From Polaromonas sp. (lineage in GTDB: Bacteria; Pseudomonadota; Gammaproteobacteria; Burkholderiales; Burkholderiaceae_C), in contig JAIPCZ010000018.1 in NCBI GenBank assembly GCA_021737975.1, positions 1 through 49,801 on the forward strand: 49,801 bases of DNA, written 5' to 3'. Under the pieces are notes generated by a model. It was not told the origin of the DNA and did not search any database. It saw only the letters and a list, made by a program, of their open reading frames with translations. The stretch's first letter is position 1; every line of letters begins with the position of its first letter. Below, one piece after another: positions 1 through 8,732 of the stretch. The position numbers and the translations under genes were made by a program.

Positions 1-1
1 G

Positions 2-100
2 CAGGCCGGTGATGCCGGCCAGGCGGGTGCTCAGGGTGGTTCGGCACAGGCCGACGACAATGTGGTGGACGCGGAAGTGAAAGAAGTCAAGAAGCCCTAA
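2..100 (+). CDS. dnaK: DnaK C-terminal tail (partial)
   Basis: The open frame from base 2 encodes a Gly/Ala/Gln-rich linker and then an acidic tail ending VVDAEVKEVKKP before TAA. DnaK (Hsp70) typically ends in a flexible tail with a VxDAEFEEV-type motif, and dnaJ follows about 100 bases downstream in the same direction, the classic dnaK-dnaJ order. Only the last 32 residues are inside the window, so the ATPase and substrate-binding domains cannot be checked. Identification rests on the tail motif plus synteny. The chaperone binds unfolded cytosolic proteins in an ATP cycle driven by DnaJ and GrpE. Confidence 0.88.
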   Translation, partial: QAGDAGQAGAQGGSAQADDNVVDAEVKEVKKP

Positions 101-203
101 GCACTTGTCTTCACGCTGTTTTAAAACCGTCTGCGCGCGCCGCGATGAACCTTTGAAAAGTTCACCGCGGCGTTTGCATTGACATCAGGCAAGACCAGAG
201 ACC

Positions 204-1337
204 ATGTCCAAAAGAGATTACTACGAAGTGCTGGGTGTTCCCAAGAACGCCTCGGACGAAGAGATCAAGAAAGCCTATCGCAAACACGCGATGAAGCACC
301 ACCCTGACCGCAACCAGGGTGATGCAGCCAAGGCAGCCGAGGAAAAGTTCAAGGAATCCAAGGAGGCCTACGAAATGCTGTCGGACCCGCAAAAGCGCGC
401 GGCCTACGACCAGCACGGCTTTGCCGGGGTCGACCCGAACATGCGCGGCGGCCAGGGCGGCGAGGCCTATGGCGGTTTTGCCGAGGCGTTCGGCGACATC
501 TTCGGCGACATGTTCGGCCAGCAACGCGGCGGCCGCGCCGGGGGGCGGCAGGTGTACCGCGGCGGCGACCTGAGCTACGCCATGGAAGTCACACTGGAAG
601 AGGCTGCCAAGGGCAAGGACGCGCAAATCCGCATCCCGAGCTGGGACAACTGCGACACCTGCCATGGCAGCGGCGCCAAGCCCGGCACCCAGGTCAAGGC
701 CTGCGGCACCTGCGGCGGCTCGGGCGCGGTGCAAATGCGCCAGGGTTTTTTCAGCGTGCAGCAGACCTGCCCGACCTGCCGCGGCACCGGCAAGGTCATT
801 CCCGAGCCCTGCACGGCCTGCCATGGCCAGGGCAAGATCAAGAAGCAGAAAACCCTCGAGGTCAAGATCCCCGTGGGTATCGACGGCGGCATGCGCATCC
901 GCAGCGCGGGCAACGGCGAGCCGGGCACCAACGGCGGGCCACCGGGTGACCTGTACATTGAGATCCGCCTCAAAAAGCACGACATCTTCGAGCGTGACGG
1001 CGACGACCTGCACTGCTCGGTGCCGATCAGCATGATCACCGCTACGTTGGGCGGCGAGATCGACGTGCCCACACTCGAGGGCAAGGCGGCCATCGACATC
1101 CCCGAGGGCACCCAGGCCGGCAAGCAGTTCCGCCTGCGCGGCAAGGGCATCAAGGGCGTGCGCTCCAACTACCCCGGCGACCTGTACTGCCACATCCTGG
1201 TGGAAACACCGGTCAAGCTGACCGAGCACCAGCGCAAGCTGATGCGCGAGCTCGACGAGTCCTTCAAAAAGGGCGGCAGCAAGCACTCGCCCACCGGCGA
1301 CAGCTGGACCGATCGGCTGAAAAACTTTTTTAGTTGA
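204..1337 (+). CDS. dnaJ: Chaperone protein DnaJ
   Basis: Full-length 377-residue type I Hsp40. Residues 1-70 are the J domain, with the HPD tripeptide at 33-35 that stimulates DnaK ATPase. A Gly/Phe-rich linker covers about 73-120. Four CxxCxGxG-type zinc motifs begin at C150, C167, C189 and C203 and form the two zinc centres. The rest is the C-terminal substrate-binding and dimerisation region. It delivers unfolded clients to DnaK in the cytosol. The ATG at 204 begins the expected [12 protein letters not shown] sequence. It lies 103 bases after dnaK, probably co-transcribed, and is followed by a strong hairpin terminator. Nothing is missing compared with the family. Confidence 0.98.
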   Translation: MSKRDYYEVLGVPKNASDEEIKKAYRKHAMKHHPDRNQGDAAKAAEEKFKESKEAYEMLSDPQKRAAYDQHGFAGVDPNMRGGQGGEAYGGFAEAFGDIFGDMFGQQRGGRAGGRQVYRGGDLSYAMEVTLEEAAKGKDAQIRIPSWDNCDTCHGSGAKPGTQVKACGTCGGSGAVQMRQGFFSVQQTCPTCRGTGKVIPEPCTACHGQGKIKKQKTLEVKIPVGIDGGMRIRSAGNGEPGTNGGPPGDLYIEIRLKKHDIFERDGDDLHCSVPISMITATLGGEIDVPTLEGKAAIDIPEGTQAGKQFRLRGKGIKGVRSNYPGDLYCHILVETPVKLTEHQRKLMRELDESFKKGGSKHSPTGDSWTDRLKNFFS

Positions 1338-1375
1338 TATTTGTCGCCTGCCTGGGCTATAAAAAGTCCAGAATC

Positions 1376-1411
1376 AAGCCACGCTGTTGCTTCACAACGG
1401 CGTGGCTTTTT
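1376..1411 (+). terminator. Rho-independent terminator of dnaK-dnaJ
   Basis: Inverted repeat GCCACGC (1378-1384) / GCGTGGC (1400-1406), extended inward by TGTTG/CAACG with one G-U pair, leaves a 5-base loop and is followed by a run of five T. It sits 38 bases after the dnaJ stop, so it ends the chaperone operon. Confidence 0.9.
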
Positions 1412-1498
1412 CATTGGGCCAAGGGAGGCTTTGTCTTTATTGGAGCGGCGCCCTCGCCGCGAATGACTTCGGATGGTTAAACCTGAGGAGACCTTCAA

Positions 1499-2863
1499 AT
1501 GAGTGTCACCATCACTTTCCTGGGCGGAGCCGGCACCGTCACCGGTTCCAAGTTCCTGGTGCAGCACGATGGCAAGCGCCTGCTGGTCGACTGCGGCTTG
1601 TTCCAGGGCTACAAACAATTGCGACTGCGCAACTGGGCGCCGCTGCCGGTGCCGCCCGACCAAATCCAGGCGGTGTTGCTGACCCACGCCCACCTCGACC
1701 ACAGCGGCTACATGCCCCTGCTGGCCAAGGAAGGATTTAGCGGCCATGTGTACGCCAGCCGGGGCACGCGCGACCTGTGCCGCATCCTTTGGCCCGACAG
1801 CGGTCACATCCAGGAAGAAGACGCGGCCTTTGCCAACCGGCACGGATTTTCCAAACACGCCCCTGCCCTGCCCCTGTACACGCGGCAGGACGCGCTGGAC
1901 GCCCTGCCCCTGCTCAAGGCGGTCGAGTTCGACAAAACCTTCACGCCGATTCCGGGCTGGAAGGCCACCTTCAGTCCGGCCGGGCACATTTTGGGGGCGT
2001 CGAGCATCCTGCTTGAAGTGGCGGGCAGGCGCATCTTGTTCTCGGGCGACCTGGGCCGCCCCGACGACCTCATCATGAGCCCGCCCGACGCCGCGCCACA
2101 AGCCGACACCGTGCTGATCGAATCCACCTATGGCGACAGCATCCACCCCAAGGAAGACATTCCGGCCGAACTGGTGCCTGCCTTGCAGCGCGTGGCCAAG
2201 CGCGGCGGCGTGGCCGTGGTGCCGGTGTTTGCCGTGGGCCGCGCCCAGGCTTTGTTGCACGCCATTCACCTGCTCAAGATGAAGGGCGAACTGCCGACCT
2301 CGCTGCCGGTTTTTCTGGACAGCCCGATGGCGGTGCACACCACCCATTTGTTTGAAGACCACCCCGGCGAGCACCGCCTGAGCCGCCAGGACACCCGCGC
2401 CCTGACGCGTAATGCCACCATGATCAACAGCACCGACGAGTCCAAGGCCCTGGCCAGCCGCCACGGGCCGATGGTGATCCTGTCAGCCAGCGGCATGGCC
2501 ACGGGCGGGCGTGTGCTGCACCACCTGGCGCACTATGCGGGCAACCACCGGAACATGATCATCCTGACCGGTTACCAGGCCCCCGGCACACGCGGTGCCA
2601 CGCTGGCCAGTGGCGCCAAGTCGGTGCGTATTCACGGGCGCGACGTCGACGTGAATGCCGAAGTCGTGCAACTAGAATCCGCCTCGGCCCATGCCGACGC
2701 GAACCAGTTGCTGGCCTGGCTGTGCACCATGCCGCAAGCGCCCGACCAGGTCTATGTGGTGCATGGTGACGCCGGCCCTGCCGACATGATGCGCAGCCGC
2801 ATCAAGCACGAACTGGGCTGGCGTGCCGTGGTCCCCGAGCACGGCTCCACCTGGCCTACATAA
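1499..2863 (+). CDS. MBL-fold/beta-CASP metallo-hydrolase (predicted RNA-processing nuclease)
   Basis: 454 residues. The metallo-beta-lactamase signature HAHLDH is at residues 63-68, followed by further metal ligands in a PAGHILGA motif and an FSGDLGR motif. The C-terminal half has the beta-CASP layout, including a SASAHAD histidine near the end. Such proteins, related to CPSF73 and the Thermus enzyme TTHA0252, are zinc-dependent RNases, but bacterial members of this clade are mostly uncharacterised. The ATG at 1499 is preceded by a clear GAGGAG ribosome site. It stands alone between the dnaJ terminator and a REP-like repeat. Fold and metal site are certain; the RNA substrate is inferred from the family. 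Confidence 0.88.
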   Translation: MSVTITFLGGAGTVTGSKFLVQHDGKRLLVDCGLFQGYKQLRLRNWAPLPVPPDQIQAVLLTHAHLDHSGYMPLLAKEGFSGHVYASRGTRDLCRILWPDSGHIQEEDAAFANRHGFSKHAPALPLYTRQDALDALPLLKAVEFDKTFTPIPGWKATFSPAGHILGASSILLEVAGRRILFSGDLGRPDDLIMSPPDAAPQADTVLIESTYGDSIHPKEDIPAELVPALQRVAKRGGVAVVPVFAVGRAQALLHAIHLLKMKGELPTSLPVFLDSPMAVHTTHLFEDHPGEHRLSRQDTRALTRNATMINSTDESKALASRHGPMVILSASGMATGGRVLHHLAHYAGNHRNMIILTGYQAPGTRGATLASGAKSVRIHGRDVDVNAEVVQLESASAHADANQLLAWLCTMPQAPDQVYVVHGDAGPADMMRSRIKHELGWRAVVPEHGSTWPT

Positions 2864-2865
2864 TG

Positions 2866-2907
2866 TTGGGGTCAGAGCACATCGCCACGCGAGTGGTCTG
2901 ACCCGCA
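2866..2907. repeat. REP-like palindromic intergenic repeat
   Basis: GGGTCAGA (2869-2876) and TCTGACCC (2897-2904) form an inverted repeat between the metallo-hydrolase gene and trhO. From memory, short palindromes starting TTGGGGTCAGAGCAC are common dispersed repeats in betaproteobacterial genomes, often linked to REP-associated tyrosine transposases. It has no T-run, so it is a poor intrinsic terminator. Confidence 0.6.
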
Positions 2908-2929
2908 ATCTTCCAAGAATATAGCCCGG

Positions 2930-3853
2930 ATGAACTACCTGACCGCCGCCTTTTACAAATTTGTCGACCTGCCGGATTACGCCTCGCTGAAAGAACCCCT
3001 GCTGGCGTTCTGCCAGCAGCAGGGCGTCAAGGGCATGGTCCTGCTGGCCGCCGAGGGCATCAACAGCACGATCGCCGGCCCGCCCGAGGGTGTGCAGGCG
3101 GTGCTGGCCCACTTGCGCCAGGACCCGCGACTGGCCGACCTGCAACACAAGGAGGCCTGGTCGGACAAGGCGCCGTTTTACCGCATGAAGGTGCGCCTCA
3201 AGCGCGAAATCGTCACACTCGGCGTGCCCGAGGCCAATCCGGCCAAACTGGCCGGGACCTATGTCAAGCCGGCCGACTGGAACCAGCTGATCTCGGAGCC
3301 GGATGTGGTGGTGGTCGACACCCGCAACCACTACGAGGTGGACATCGGCAGCTTCACCGGCGCGCTCAACCCGCACATCGACAGCTTTTCCCAACTGCCG
3401 CAATGGGTCGAGCAGGCCGCCGCGCTGAATCCGGCCAGCGGCAGGAAACCCAGGGTGGCGATGTTCTGCACCGGCGGCATTCGCTGCGAAAAATCCACGG
3501 CGCTGCTGCGCGCCCAGGGCTTCGATGAGGTTTACCACCTCGAGGGCGGCATTTTGAAATACCTTGAAACCGTGCCGCCTGAGCAAAGCCTGTGGCAGGG
3601 GGCGTGTTTTGTCTTTGACGAGCGGGTGTCGGTCGGTCACGGCCTCGAAGTCGGCGAATACGGCCTGTGCCGGGCTTGCCGCATGCCCATCAGCGAGGCC
3701 GACAAGTTGTCGCCGCTGTTCGAGGACGGCGTGAGCTGCGCGCGCTGCCACGCCATCACCAGCGAGACGCAAAAATCAGGCGCCCGTGAACGCAAGCGCC
3801 AGTGGGACCTGGCCAAGGCGCGCGGGCTGGACTGGGTTGGGGCATCCAAATAA
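2930..3853 (+). CDS. trhO: tRNA uridine(34) hydroxylase, rhodanese family
   Basis: 307 residues matching the TrhO/YceA family, which makes 5-hydroxyuridine at tRNA position 34 from prephenate-independent oxygen chemistry, a precursor step of wobble cmo5U. The N-terminal part carries the GxxLLAxEGINSTIAG stretch. The rhodanese domain (about 115-215) has the loop FCTGGIRCEKS with the catalytic-type cysteine C180 and a second C186. The C-terminus holds two CxxC pairs (CRACR, CARCH) typical of long family members. The start at 2930 begins MNYLTAAFYKF, as in homologues. The following glutathione S-transferase frame overlaps its 3' end. Annotation is firm. Confidence 0.93.
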   Translation: MNYLTAAFYKFVDLPDYASLKEPLLAFCQQQGVKGMVLLAAEGINSTIAGPPEGVQAVLAHLRQDPRLADLQHKEAWSDKAPFYRMKVRLKREIVTLGVPEANPAKLAGTYVKPADWNQLISEPDVVVVDTRNHYEVDIGSFTGALNPHIDSFSQLPQWVEQAAALNPASGRKPRVAMFCTGGIRCEKSTALLRAQGFDEVYHLEGGILKYLETVPPEQSLWQGACFVFDERVSVGHGLEVGEYGLCRACRMPISEADKLSPLFEDGVSCARCHAITSETQKSGARERKRQWDLAKARGLDWVGASK

Positions 3854-4494
3854 GCTATCCGATCCTGTACTCGTTTCGCCGCTGCCCCTACGCCATGCGC
3901 GCCCGCCTGGCGCTGGCGGTCGGCGGGCAAGTGTGCGAATTGCGCGAGGTGGTGCTGAGCCGCAAACCGGAGGAACTGCGGCTGGCGTCTGCCAAGGCCA
4001 CGGTGCCGGTGCTGGTCGACACGGATGGCCGCGTGCGGGACGAAAGCCTCGACATCATGCTCTGGGCGCTGCAGCGCCATGACCCGCTGAATTGGCTGCC
4101 TGGCGAAGACAGGCGGGCTGACACCCTGCAGTTAATCAAGCGCTGCGACGACGAGTTCAAGCCGCAATTGGACCGCTATAAATACCCCGACCGGTTTGAC
4201 CTTGCTGACCCGTGTGCGCCGCGCGATGCGGGCGCCGGTTTTATCGTTGAGCTGGCGCGGCGCCTGAACCGTGAGCCGTATCTGTCAGGCGCCCATTGGG
4301 GCCTGGCAGATGGCGCCATTGCGCCCTTTGTGCGCCAATTCGCCCACACCGACACCGCCTGGTTCGCCAGTCAGCCCTGGCCCTGCTTGCAGACCTGGCT
4401 GACCCACTTCGAGGTCTCGCCGCTGTTTCAAAGTGTCATGACCAAACACCCGCCATGGCAGCCGGGGCAGGCGCAGACGCTGGTGTTTGGCTGA
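3802..4494 (+). CDS. Glutathione S-transferase family protein
   Basis: About 215-230 residues with a thioredoxin-like N-terminal half (PILYSFRRCPYAMRARLAL, redox-type Cys in the first helix) and an all-helical C-terminal half ending FEVSPLFQSVM. It probably conjugates or reduces with glutathione in the cytosol; the substrate is unknown. The start is uncertain: the only conventional in-frame start is GTG at 3802, which overlaps trhO by 52 bases, while conserved sequence begins near 3850, so ATA or CTG, or translational coupling to trhO, are possible. A degraded copy of its last codons lies at 6717-6776. Confidence 0.85.
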   Translation: MGPGQGARAGLGWGIQISYPILYSFRRCPYAMRARLALAVGGQVCELREVVLSRKPEELRLASAKATVPVLVDTDGRVRDESLDIMLWALQRHDPLNWLPGEDRRADTLQLIKRCDDEFKPQLDRYKYPDRFDLADPCAPRDAGAGFIVELARRLNREPYLSGAHWGLADGAIAPFVRQFAHTDTAWFASQPWPCLQTWLTHFEVSPLFQSVMTKHPPWQPGQAQTLVFG

Positions 4495-4642
4495 CCGCCA
4501 GAGCGTGGCGTCTGTGGCCGGATGAATCGCAGCGCGATCCGGGGGACATTCGCGGCGTCAGATCCCCAATGCGCGCTGCGGGTAATACGCTGCAATTTTG
4601 AAGTCCGCCCCGGTTGCGAGTCGGCGCCCGCAATGCCAGCCT

Positions 4643-5509
4643 TTAGTCCGTGCTCGCCAGCGCGTTGGCGTGGTGCGCCAGGTGGTCACCCATGAAGCTG
4701 GCAATGAAGTAGTAACCGTGGTCGTAACGCGCCTGGCGGCGCAGCGTCAACGGCTGGCCCACGGCGCTGCACGCGGCTTCAAATTGCGCCGGATTCAACT
4801 GATCGGCCAGAAACTTGTCGCCCAGGCCCTGGTCGATGAGAATGCCGCCCGGATAAGGCACGCCGGTGCTTTGGCGCATCAGCGCGCTGGCGTCATGACC
4901 CTGCCAGCTTGACTCGTCGGGACCGAGGTATGCAGCAAACGCCTTGCGGCCCCAGGCACACTGCGTTGGCGCGCAAATCGGGGCGAATGCGGACAAGGAC
5001 TTGAACAGCCCGGGGTGGCGCAGTGCCAGCGTGAGCGCGCCGTGCCCGCCCATCGAATGGCCAAAAATGCCGATACGCGCGCCGTCCAGCGGCAAGGCCT
5101 CGATGAGCAGCGGCAACAACTCGGCCACCACATAACTCTCCATCCGGTAACACGTGGCCCAGGGTGCTTGGGTCGCGTCCAGGTAAAACCCGGCGCCCAC
5201 GCCGAAGTCCCAGCTCTCGGCCTCGCCCGGCACACCGGCGCCGCGCGGGCTGGTGTCGGGCGCAATCAGGGCCAGACCCAATTCGGCGGCCCGGGCCTGG
5301 GCGCCGGCCTTGACCATGAAGGTTTCCTCGTTGCAGGTCAGCCCCGCCAGGTAGAGCACGGCCGGCACCGGGCCCTGTGCCGCTTGCGGCGGCAGGTAAA
5401 CCGCAAAGCGCATGGGCAGGCCGATCTCGCGGGAGTCGTGCTGGTAGAAGCGCTGCGCACCGTCAAAGCAGGCGTGCTCGCTCAGCAGGCTCAGGTTGCC
5501 GGAGCTCAT
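4643..5509 (-). CDS. fghA: S-formylglutathione hydrolase
   Basis: 288 residues, an alpha/beta-hydrolase of the esterase D/FrmB family. The nucleophile elbow GHSMGGHG places Ser152; Asp231 in GLGDKF and His264 in YDHGYYF complete the triad. It hydrolyses S-formylglutathione to formate and glutathione, the last step of glutathione-dependent formaldehyde detoxification. The ATG at 5509 shares one base with the TGA of frmA upstream (TGATG), so the two genes are translationally coupled. A TTG one codon earlier is possible but less likely. Length and motifs are normal for the family. Confidence 0.95.
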   Translation of the reverse strand: MSSGNLSLLSEHACFDGAQRFYQHDSREIGLPMRFAVYLPPQAAQGPVPAVLYLAGLTCNEETFMVKAGAQARAAELGLALIAPDTSPRGAGVPGEAESWDFGVGAGFYLDATQAPWATCYRMESYVVAELLPLLIEALPLDGARIGIFGHSMGGHGALTLALRHPGLFKSLSAFAPICAPTQCAWGRKAFAAYLGPDESSWQGHDASALMRQSTGVPYPGGILIDQGLGDKFLADQLNPAQFEAACSAVGQPLTLRRQARYDHGYYFIASFMGDHLAHHANALASTD

Positions 5510-6615
5510 CAAAAGATCACCACGCCACGGATGGATTCGCCGCTTTTCATCAGCTCAAAGCCTTTGTTGATGTCTTCCAGCGGCATGGTGTGGGTGATGA
5601 GATCGTCAATGTTGATCTTGCCCTCCATGTACCAGTCCACAATTTTCGGCACGTCGGTGCGACCCCGGGCGCCGCCAAAGGCCGAGCCTTCCCACTTGCG
5701 GCCGGTGACCAGCTGGAATGGGCGTGTGCTGATCTCGGCACCCGCCTCGGCCACGCCGATGATGATGCTGCGGCCCCAGCCCTTGTGCGTGCATTCCAGT
5801 GCCTGGCGCATGACCTGGGTGTTGCCGATGCACTCGAAGCTGTAGTCGGCGCCGCCGTCGGTGAGCTGCACGATGGCATCGACCACGCTCTCGACTTCCT
5901 TCGGGTTGATGAAGTGCGTCATGCCGAATTTTCGGGCAATGGCCTGGCGCGCCGGGTTGATGTCCACGCCGATGATCTTGTCGGCGCCGACCATCTTGGC
6001 GCCCTGAATCACGTTCAGGCCAATGCCGCCCAGGCCGAACACCACCACGTTGGCGCCCGCCTCCACCTTGGCCGTGAAGATCACGGCGCCGATGCCGGTG
6101 GTGACGCCGCAGCCGATGTAGCAGACCTTGTCAAACGGCGCGTCCTTGCGGATTTTGGCCAGCGAAATCTCGGGCGCCACCGTGAAGTTGCTGAAGGTGC
6201 TGGTGCCCATGTAATGAAAGATCGGCTCGCCGTTCAGGCTGAAGCGGCTGGTGCTGTCGGGCATCAGACCCTTGCCCTGCGTGCCGCGAATCAGCTGGCA
6301 CAGGTTGGTCTTGCGGCTCAGGCAGAACTTGCACTGGCGGCACTCGGGTGTGTACAGCGGGATGACATGGTCGCCCTTTTTCAGCGTGGTCACGCCGGGG
6401 CCGACATCGACCACGATGCCCGCGCCTTCATGGCCCAAAATGGCCGGAAAGATGCCTTCGGCGTCGGCACCACTGAGGGTGTAGTAGTCGGTATGGCAAA
6501 TGCCGGTGGCCTTGATCTCAACCAGCACTTCGCCAAATTTCGGGCCTTGCAGGTCCACAGTCTCGATCGTCAGGGACTGGCCTGCTTTCCAGGCGACGGC
6601 TGCTTTGGTTTTCAT
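5509..6615 (-). CDS. frmA: S-(hydroxymethyl)glutathione dehydrogenase / class III alcohol dehydrogenase
   Basis: 368 residues starting MKTKAAVAWKAG at 6615; the longer open frame upstream has no family similarity. Catalytic zinc ligands are C40, H62-E63 and a later Cys in YIGCGVTTG. The structural zinc site is C92, C95, C98 and C106. The Rossmann motif GLGGIG binds NAD. It oxidises the spontaneous formaldehyde-glutathione adduct to S-formylglutathione, which FghA next door hydrolyses. First gene of a two-gene operon. No FrmR-type repressor gene is adjacent, so regulation is not visible. The upstream region carries a GST remnant and a REP-like repeat. Confidence 0.97.
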   Translation of the reverse strand: MKTKAAVAWKAGQSLTIETVDLQGPKFGEVLVEIKATGICHTDYYTLSGADAEGIFPAILGHEGAGIVVDVGPGVTTLKKGDHVIPLYTPECRQCKFCLSRKTNLCQLIRGTQGKGLMPDSTSRFSLNGEPIFHYMGTSTFSNFTVAPEISLAKIRKDAPFDKVCYIGCGVTTGIGAVIFTAKVEAGANVVVFGLGGIGLNVIQGAKMVGADKIIGVDINPARQAIARKFGMTHFINPKEVESVVDAIVQLTDGGADYSFECIGNTQVMRQALECTHKGWGRSIIIGVAEAGAEISTRPFQLVTGRKWEGSAFGGARGRTDVPKIVDWYMEGKINIDDLITHTMPLEDINKGFELMKSGESIRGVVIF

Positions 6616-6716
6616 GATGTGGGGATTTCTTTGAAAATTTGCTGAATGGGACAGGCCACTGTCGAGCCGGTTGCCATTGTCACCTACCCACCGGACATTG
6701 CCAGCCACCCCGAGGG

Positions 6717-6776
6717 CACGACTGGCTGAGCAACTTCGAGGCCTCGCCGCTGTTTCAGCATGACCTGGCGCGTTGA
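6717..6776 (+). pseudogene. Remnant of a glutathione S-transferase 3' end
   Basis: Read from 6717 the plus strand gives HDWLSNFEASPLFQHDLAR then TGA. This closely matches the end of the intact GST at 3802-4494 (TWLTHFEVSPLFQSV), and the DNA is also strongly similar (CTGGCTGA..CTTCGAGG.CTCGCCGCTGTTTCA). No matching N-terminal part precedes it. It is best read as the surviving end of a second GST gene, left in the 316-base gap upstream of frmA. Confidence 0.7.
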
Positions 6777-6844
6777 CTGAATTGAGATGCCCTTGGATGT
6801 GATTGCGGGCCTGACCCGCAATCCGTAAACCCCGCACTTCCTGG

Positions 6845-6865
6845 ATCCCGGATCAGGTCCGGGAT
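6845..6865. repeat. Short intergenic palindrome (REP-like)
   Basis: ATCCCGGA (6845-6852) and TCCGGGAT (6858-6865) form a perfect inverted repeat with a 5-base loop, followed by GACAAGGTCAGGTC. From memory, such CCGGATCAGGTCCGGGATGAC units are widespread dispersed repeats in proteobacterial intergenic regions. It lies between the start of frmA and the end of the acyl-CoA dehydrogenase gene and has no T-run. Confidence 0.5.
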
Positions 6866-6931
6866 GACAAGGTCAGGTCTGGAGTCCACTAGCGTGGTTC
6901 GATCCAGCGCGGCGGCCTTGCACGGACCCGG

Positions 6932-8722
6932 TCAAAACGCCTCCAGCGCCAGCCCCGTCACACAAACCGCCCCCTCCACGATGCTGTCGCGCAGGCCCAT
7001 GGCCTTGGTCAGCAGGTGGTCGGCGTAGAAGCGTGCGGTGGTGATCTTGGCCTGCATGAACGCGGTGTCCTGCCCTTTGGCCAACAAGTCCTGCGCCACC
7101 AGCAGGGCGCGCGCCAGTTGCCAGCCCGCCATCAGGTTGCCCGCCAGCATCAGGTAAGGCACGCTGCCGGCAAACACATCGTTGGGTTTTGTCCGGGTGT
7201 TGCCAGCGACAAAGTCCACCACGTCGAGGAAAGCCAGCCGCGCCGATTTCAGGCGTTTGGCCACGGCATGGGCATCATCGCTGCCGCTTTGCAGCAGCTC
7301 GGCCTCGGTGGCCTCGATCTGCGCGGCAATGCCCTTGGCCGTCTGACCGCCGTCACGCGCGGTCTTGCGCCCCACCAGGTCGTTGGCCTGGATGGCGGTG
7401 GTGCCCTCATAAATGGTCAGGATCTTGGCGTCGCGGTAATACTGCGCGCAGCCGGTTTCCTCGATGAATCCCATGCCGCCGTGGACCTGCACACCAAGCG
7501 ACGTGACTTCCAGGCTCATCTCGGTGCTGTAACCCTTGATCAGCGGCACCATGAACTCGTAAAACGCCTGATTTTGCTTGCGTGTGTCGGCCTCCGCGTG
7601 GTGGTGCGCCGCGTCATAGGCGGCAGCCGCCACGCTGGACAGCGCGCGGCAGCCCTCGGTGGTGGCGCGCATGGTCATGAGCATGCGCTTGACATCCGGG
7701 TGGTGGATGATGGGGCCGGCGCCGGGCAGCGAGCCGTCCACCGGGCGACTCTGAACGCGATCCCTGGCGAATTCCACCGCCTTCTGGTAAGCGCGGTCGG
7801 CAATGGCGATGCCCTGCACACCGACGCCGTAGCGCGCGGCGTTCATCATGATGAACATGTACTCGAGACCGCGGTTTTCCTGGCCAACCAGGTAACCGAC
7901 CGCGCCACCATGGTCGCCAAACTGCAGCACACAGGTGGGGCTGGCCTTGATGCCCATCTTGTGCTCGATGCTGACGCAGTGCACGTCGTTACGCGCGCCC
8001 GGGTTGCCATCCGGGTCGACCATGAATTTGGGCACGACGAACAGGCTGATGCCCTTGACACCCTCGGGTGCGCCGGTGACGCGGGCCAGCACCAGATGGA
8101 TGATGTTGTCGGCCATGTCATGCTCACCCCAGGTGATGAAGATCTTGGTGCCAAACACCTTGTAGCTGCCGCCCGCCTGCGGCTCGGCGCGGGTGCGCAC
8201 GGCGGCCAGGTCGGAACCGGCCTGCGGCTCGGTCAGGTTCATGGTGCCGGTCCACTCGCCGCTGACGAGTTTTTCGAGGTAGATGGCGTTGAGCTCGGGG
8301 GAGCCGGCCGTCAGCAGCGCCTCGATGGCGCCGTCGGTGAGCAAGGGGCACAGGGCAAAGCTCAGGTTGGCCGCATTCTGCATTTCACCCACCGCCGAGC
8401 CGATGGTCTTGGGCAGGCCCTGGCCACCGAACTCGGCGGGGTGTTGCAGGCCTTGCCAGCCGGCCTCAACGTACTGCTTGAAGGCTTCCTTGAACCCCGG
8501 GGTGGCGGTGACCGTGCCGTCCTTCCAGGTGGACGGGTTCTTGTCGCCCTCCCAGTTCAGGGGGCTGAGCACACCCTCGCAAAACTTGGCCGCTTCCTCG
8601 AGCACCGCCTGGGCGGTCTCCAGACCGGCGTCTTCCATGCCGGGGAGTCGGGCAATCTGGTCAATGCCGGCCAGATGCTCGATGTTGAACAGCATGTCTT
8701 TGACGGGGGCGATGTAGCTCAT
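6932..8722 (-). CDS. Acyl-CoA dehydrogenase, long form with extra C-terminal domain
   Basis: 596 residues, longer than the usual 380-400 because of an added C-terminal helical domain, as in the FadE/DmdC-type subgroup. The FAD-site motif MNLTEPQAGSD lies at 161-171, and near the end of the catalytic part the ETGCAQYYRDAKILTIYEGTT stretch is present. It removes two hydrogens from acyl-CoA to give the 2-enoyl-CoA and passes electrons to ETF. The ETF subunits are encoded just upstream in the same operon, with a 10-base gap and an AAGGAGA ribosome site overlapping the etfA stop region. Chain length and true substrate cannot be told from sequence. Confidence 0.93.
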   Translation of the reverse strand: MSYIAPVKDMLFNIEHLAGIDQIARLPGMEDAGLETAQAVLEEAAKFCEGVLSPLNWEGDKNPSTWKDGTVTATPGFKEAFKQYVEAGWQGLQHPAEFGGQGLPKTIGSAVGEMQNAANLSFALCPLLTDGAIEALLTAGSPELNAIYLEKLVSGEWTGTMNLTEPQAGSDLAAVRTRAEPQAGGSYKVFGTKIFITWGEHDMADNIIHLVLARVTGAPEGVKGISLFVVPKFMVDPDGNPGARNDVHCVSIEHKMGIKASPTCVLQFGDHGGAVGYLVGQENRGLEYMFIMMNAARYGVGVQGIAIADRAYQKAVEFARDRVQSRPVDGSLPGAGPIIHHPDVKRMLMTMRATTEGCRALSSVAAAAYDAAHHHAEADTRKQNQAFYEFMVPLIKGYSTEMSLEVTSLGVQVHGGMGFIEETGCAQYYRDAKILTIYEGTTAIQANDLVGRKTARDGGQTAKGIAAQIEATEAELLQSGSDDAHAVAKRLKSARLAFLDVVDFVAGNTRTKPNDVFAGSVPYLMLAGNLMAGWQLARALLVAQDLLAKGQDTAFMQAKITTARFYADHLLTKAMGLRDSIVEGAVCVTGLALEAF

Positions 8723-8732
8723 GAATGTCTCC

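Noticed and set aside
162-1286. Long minus-strand frame across dnaJ (374 codons)
   Set aside because: Shadow of dnaJ: high G+C third-position bias opens the opposite strand; no family similarity.
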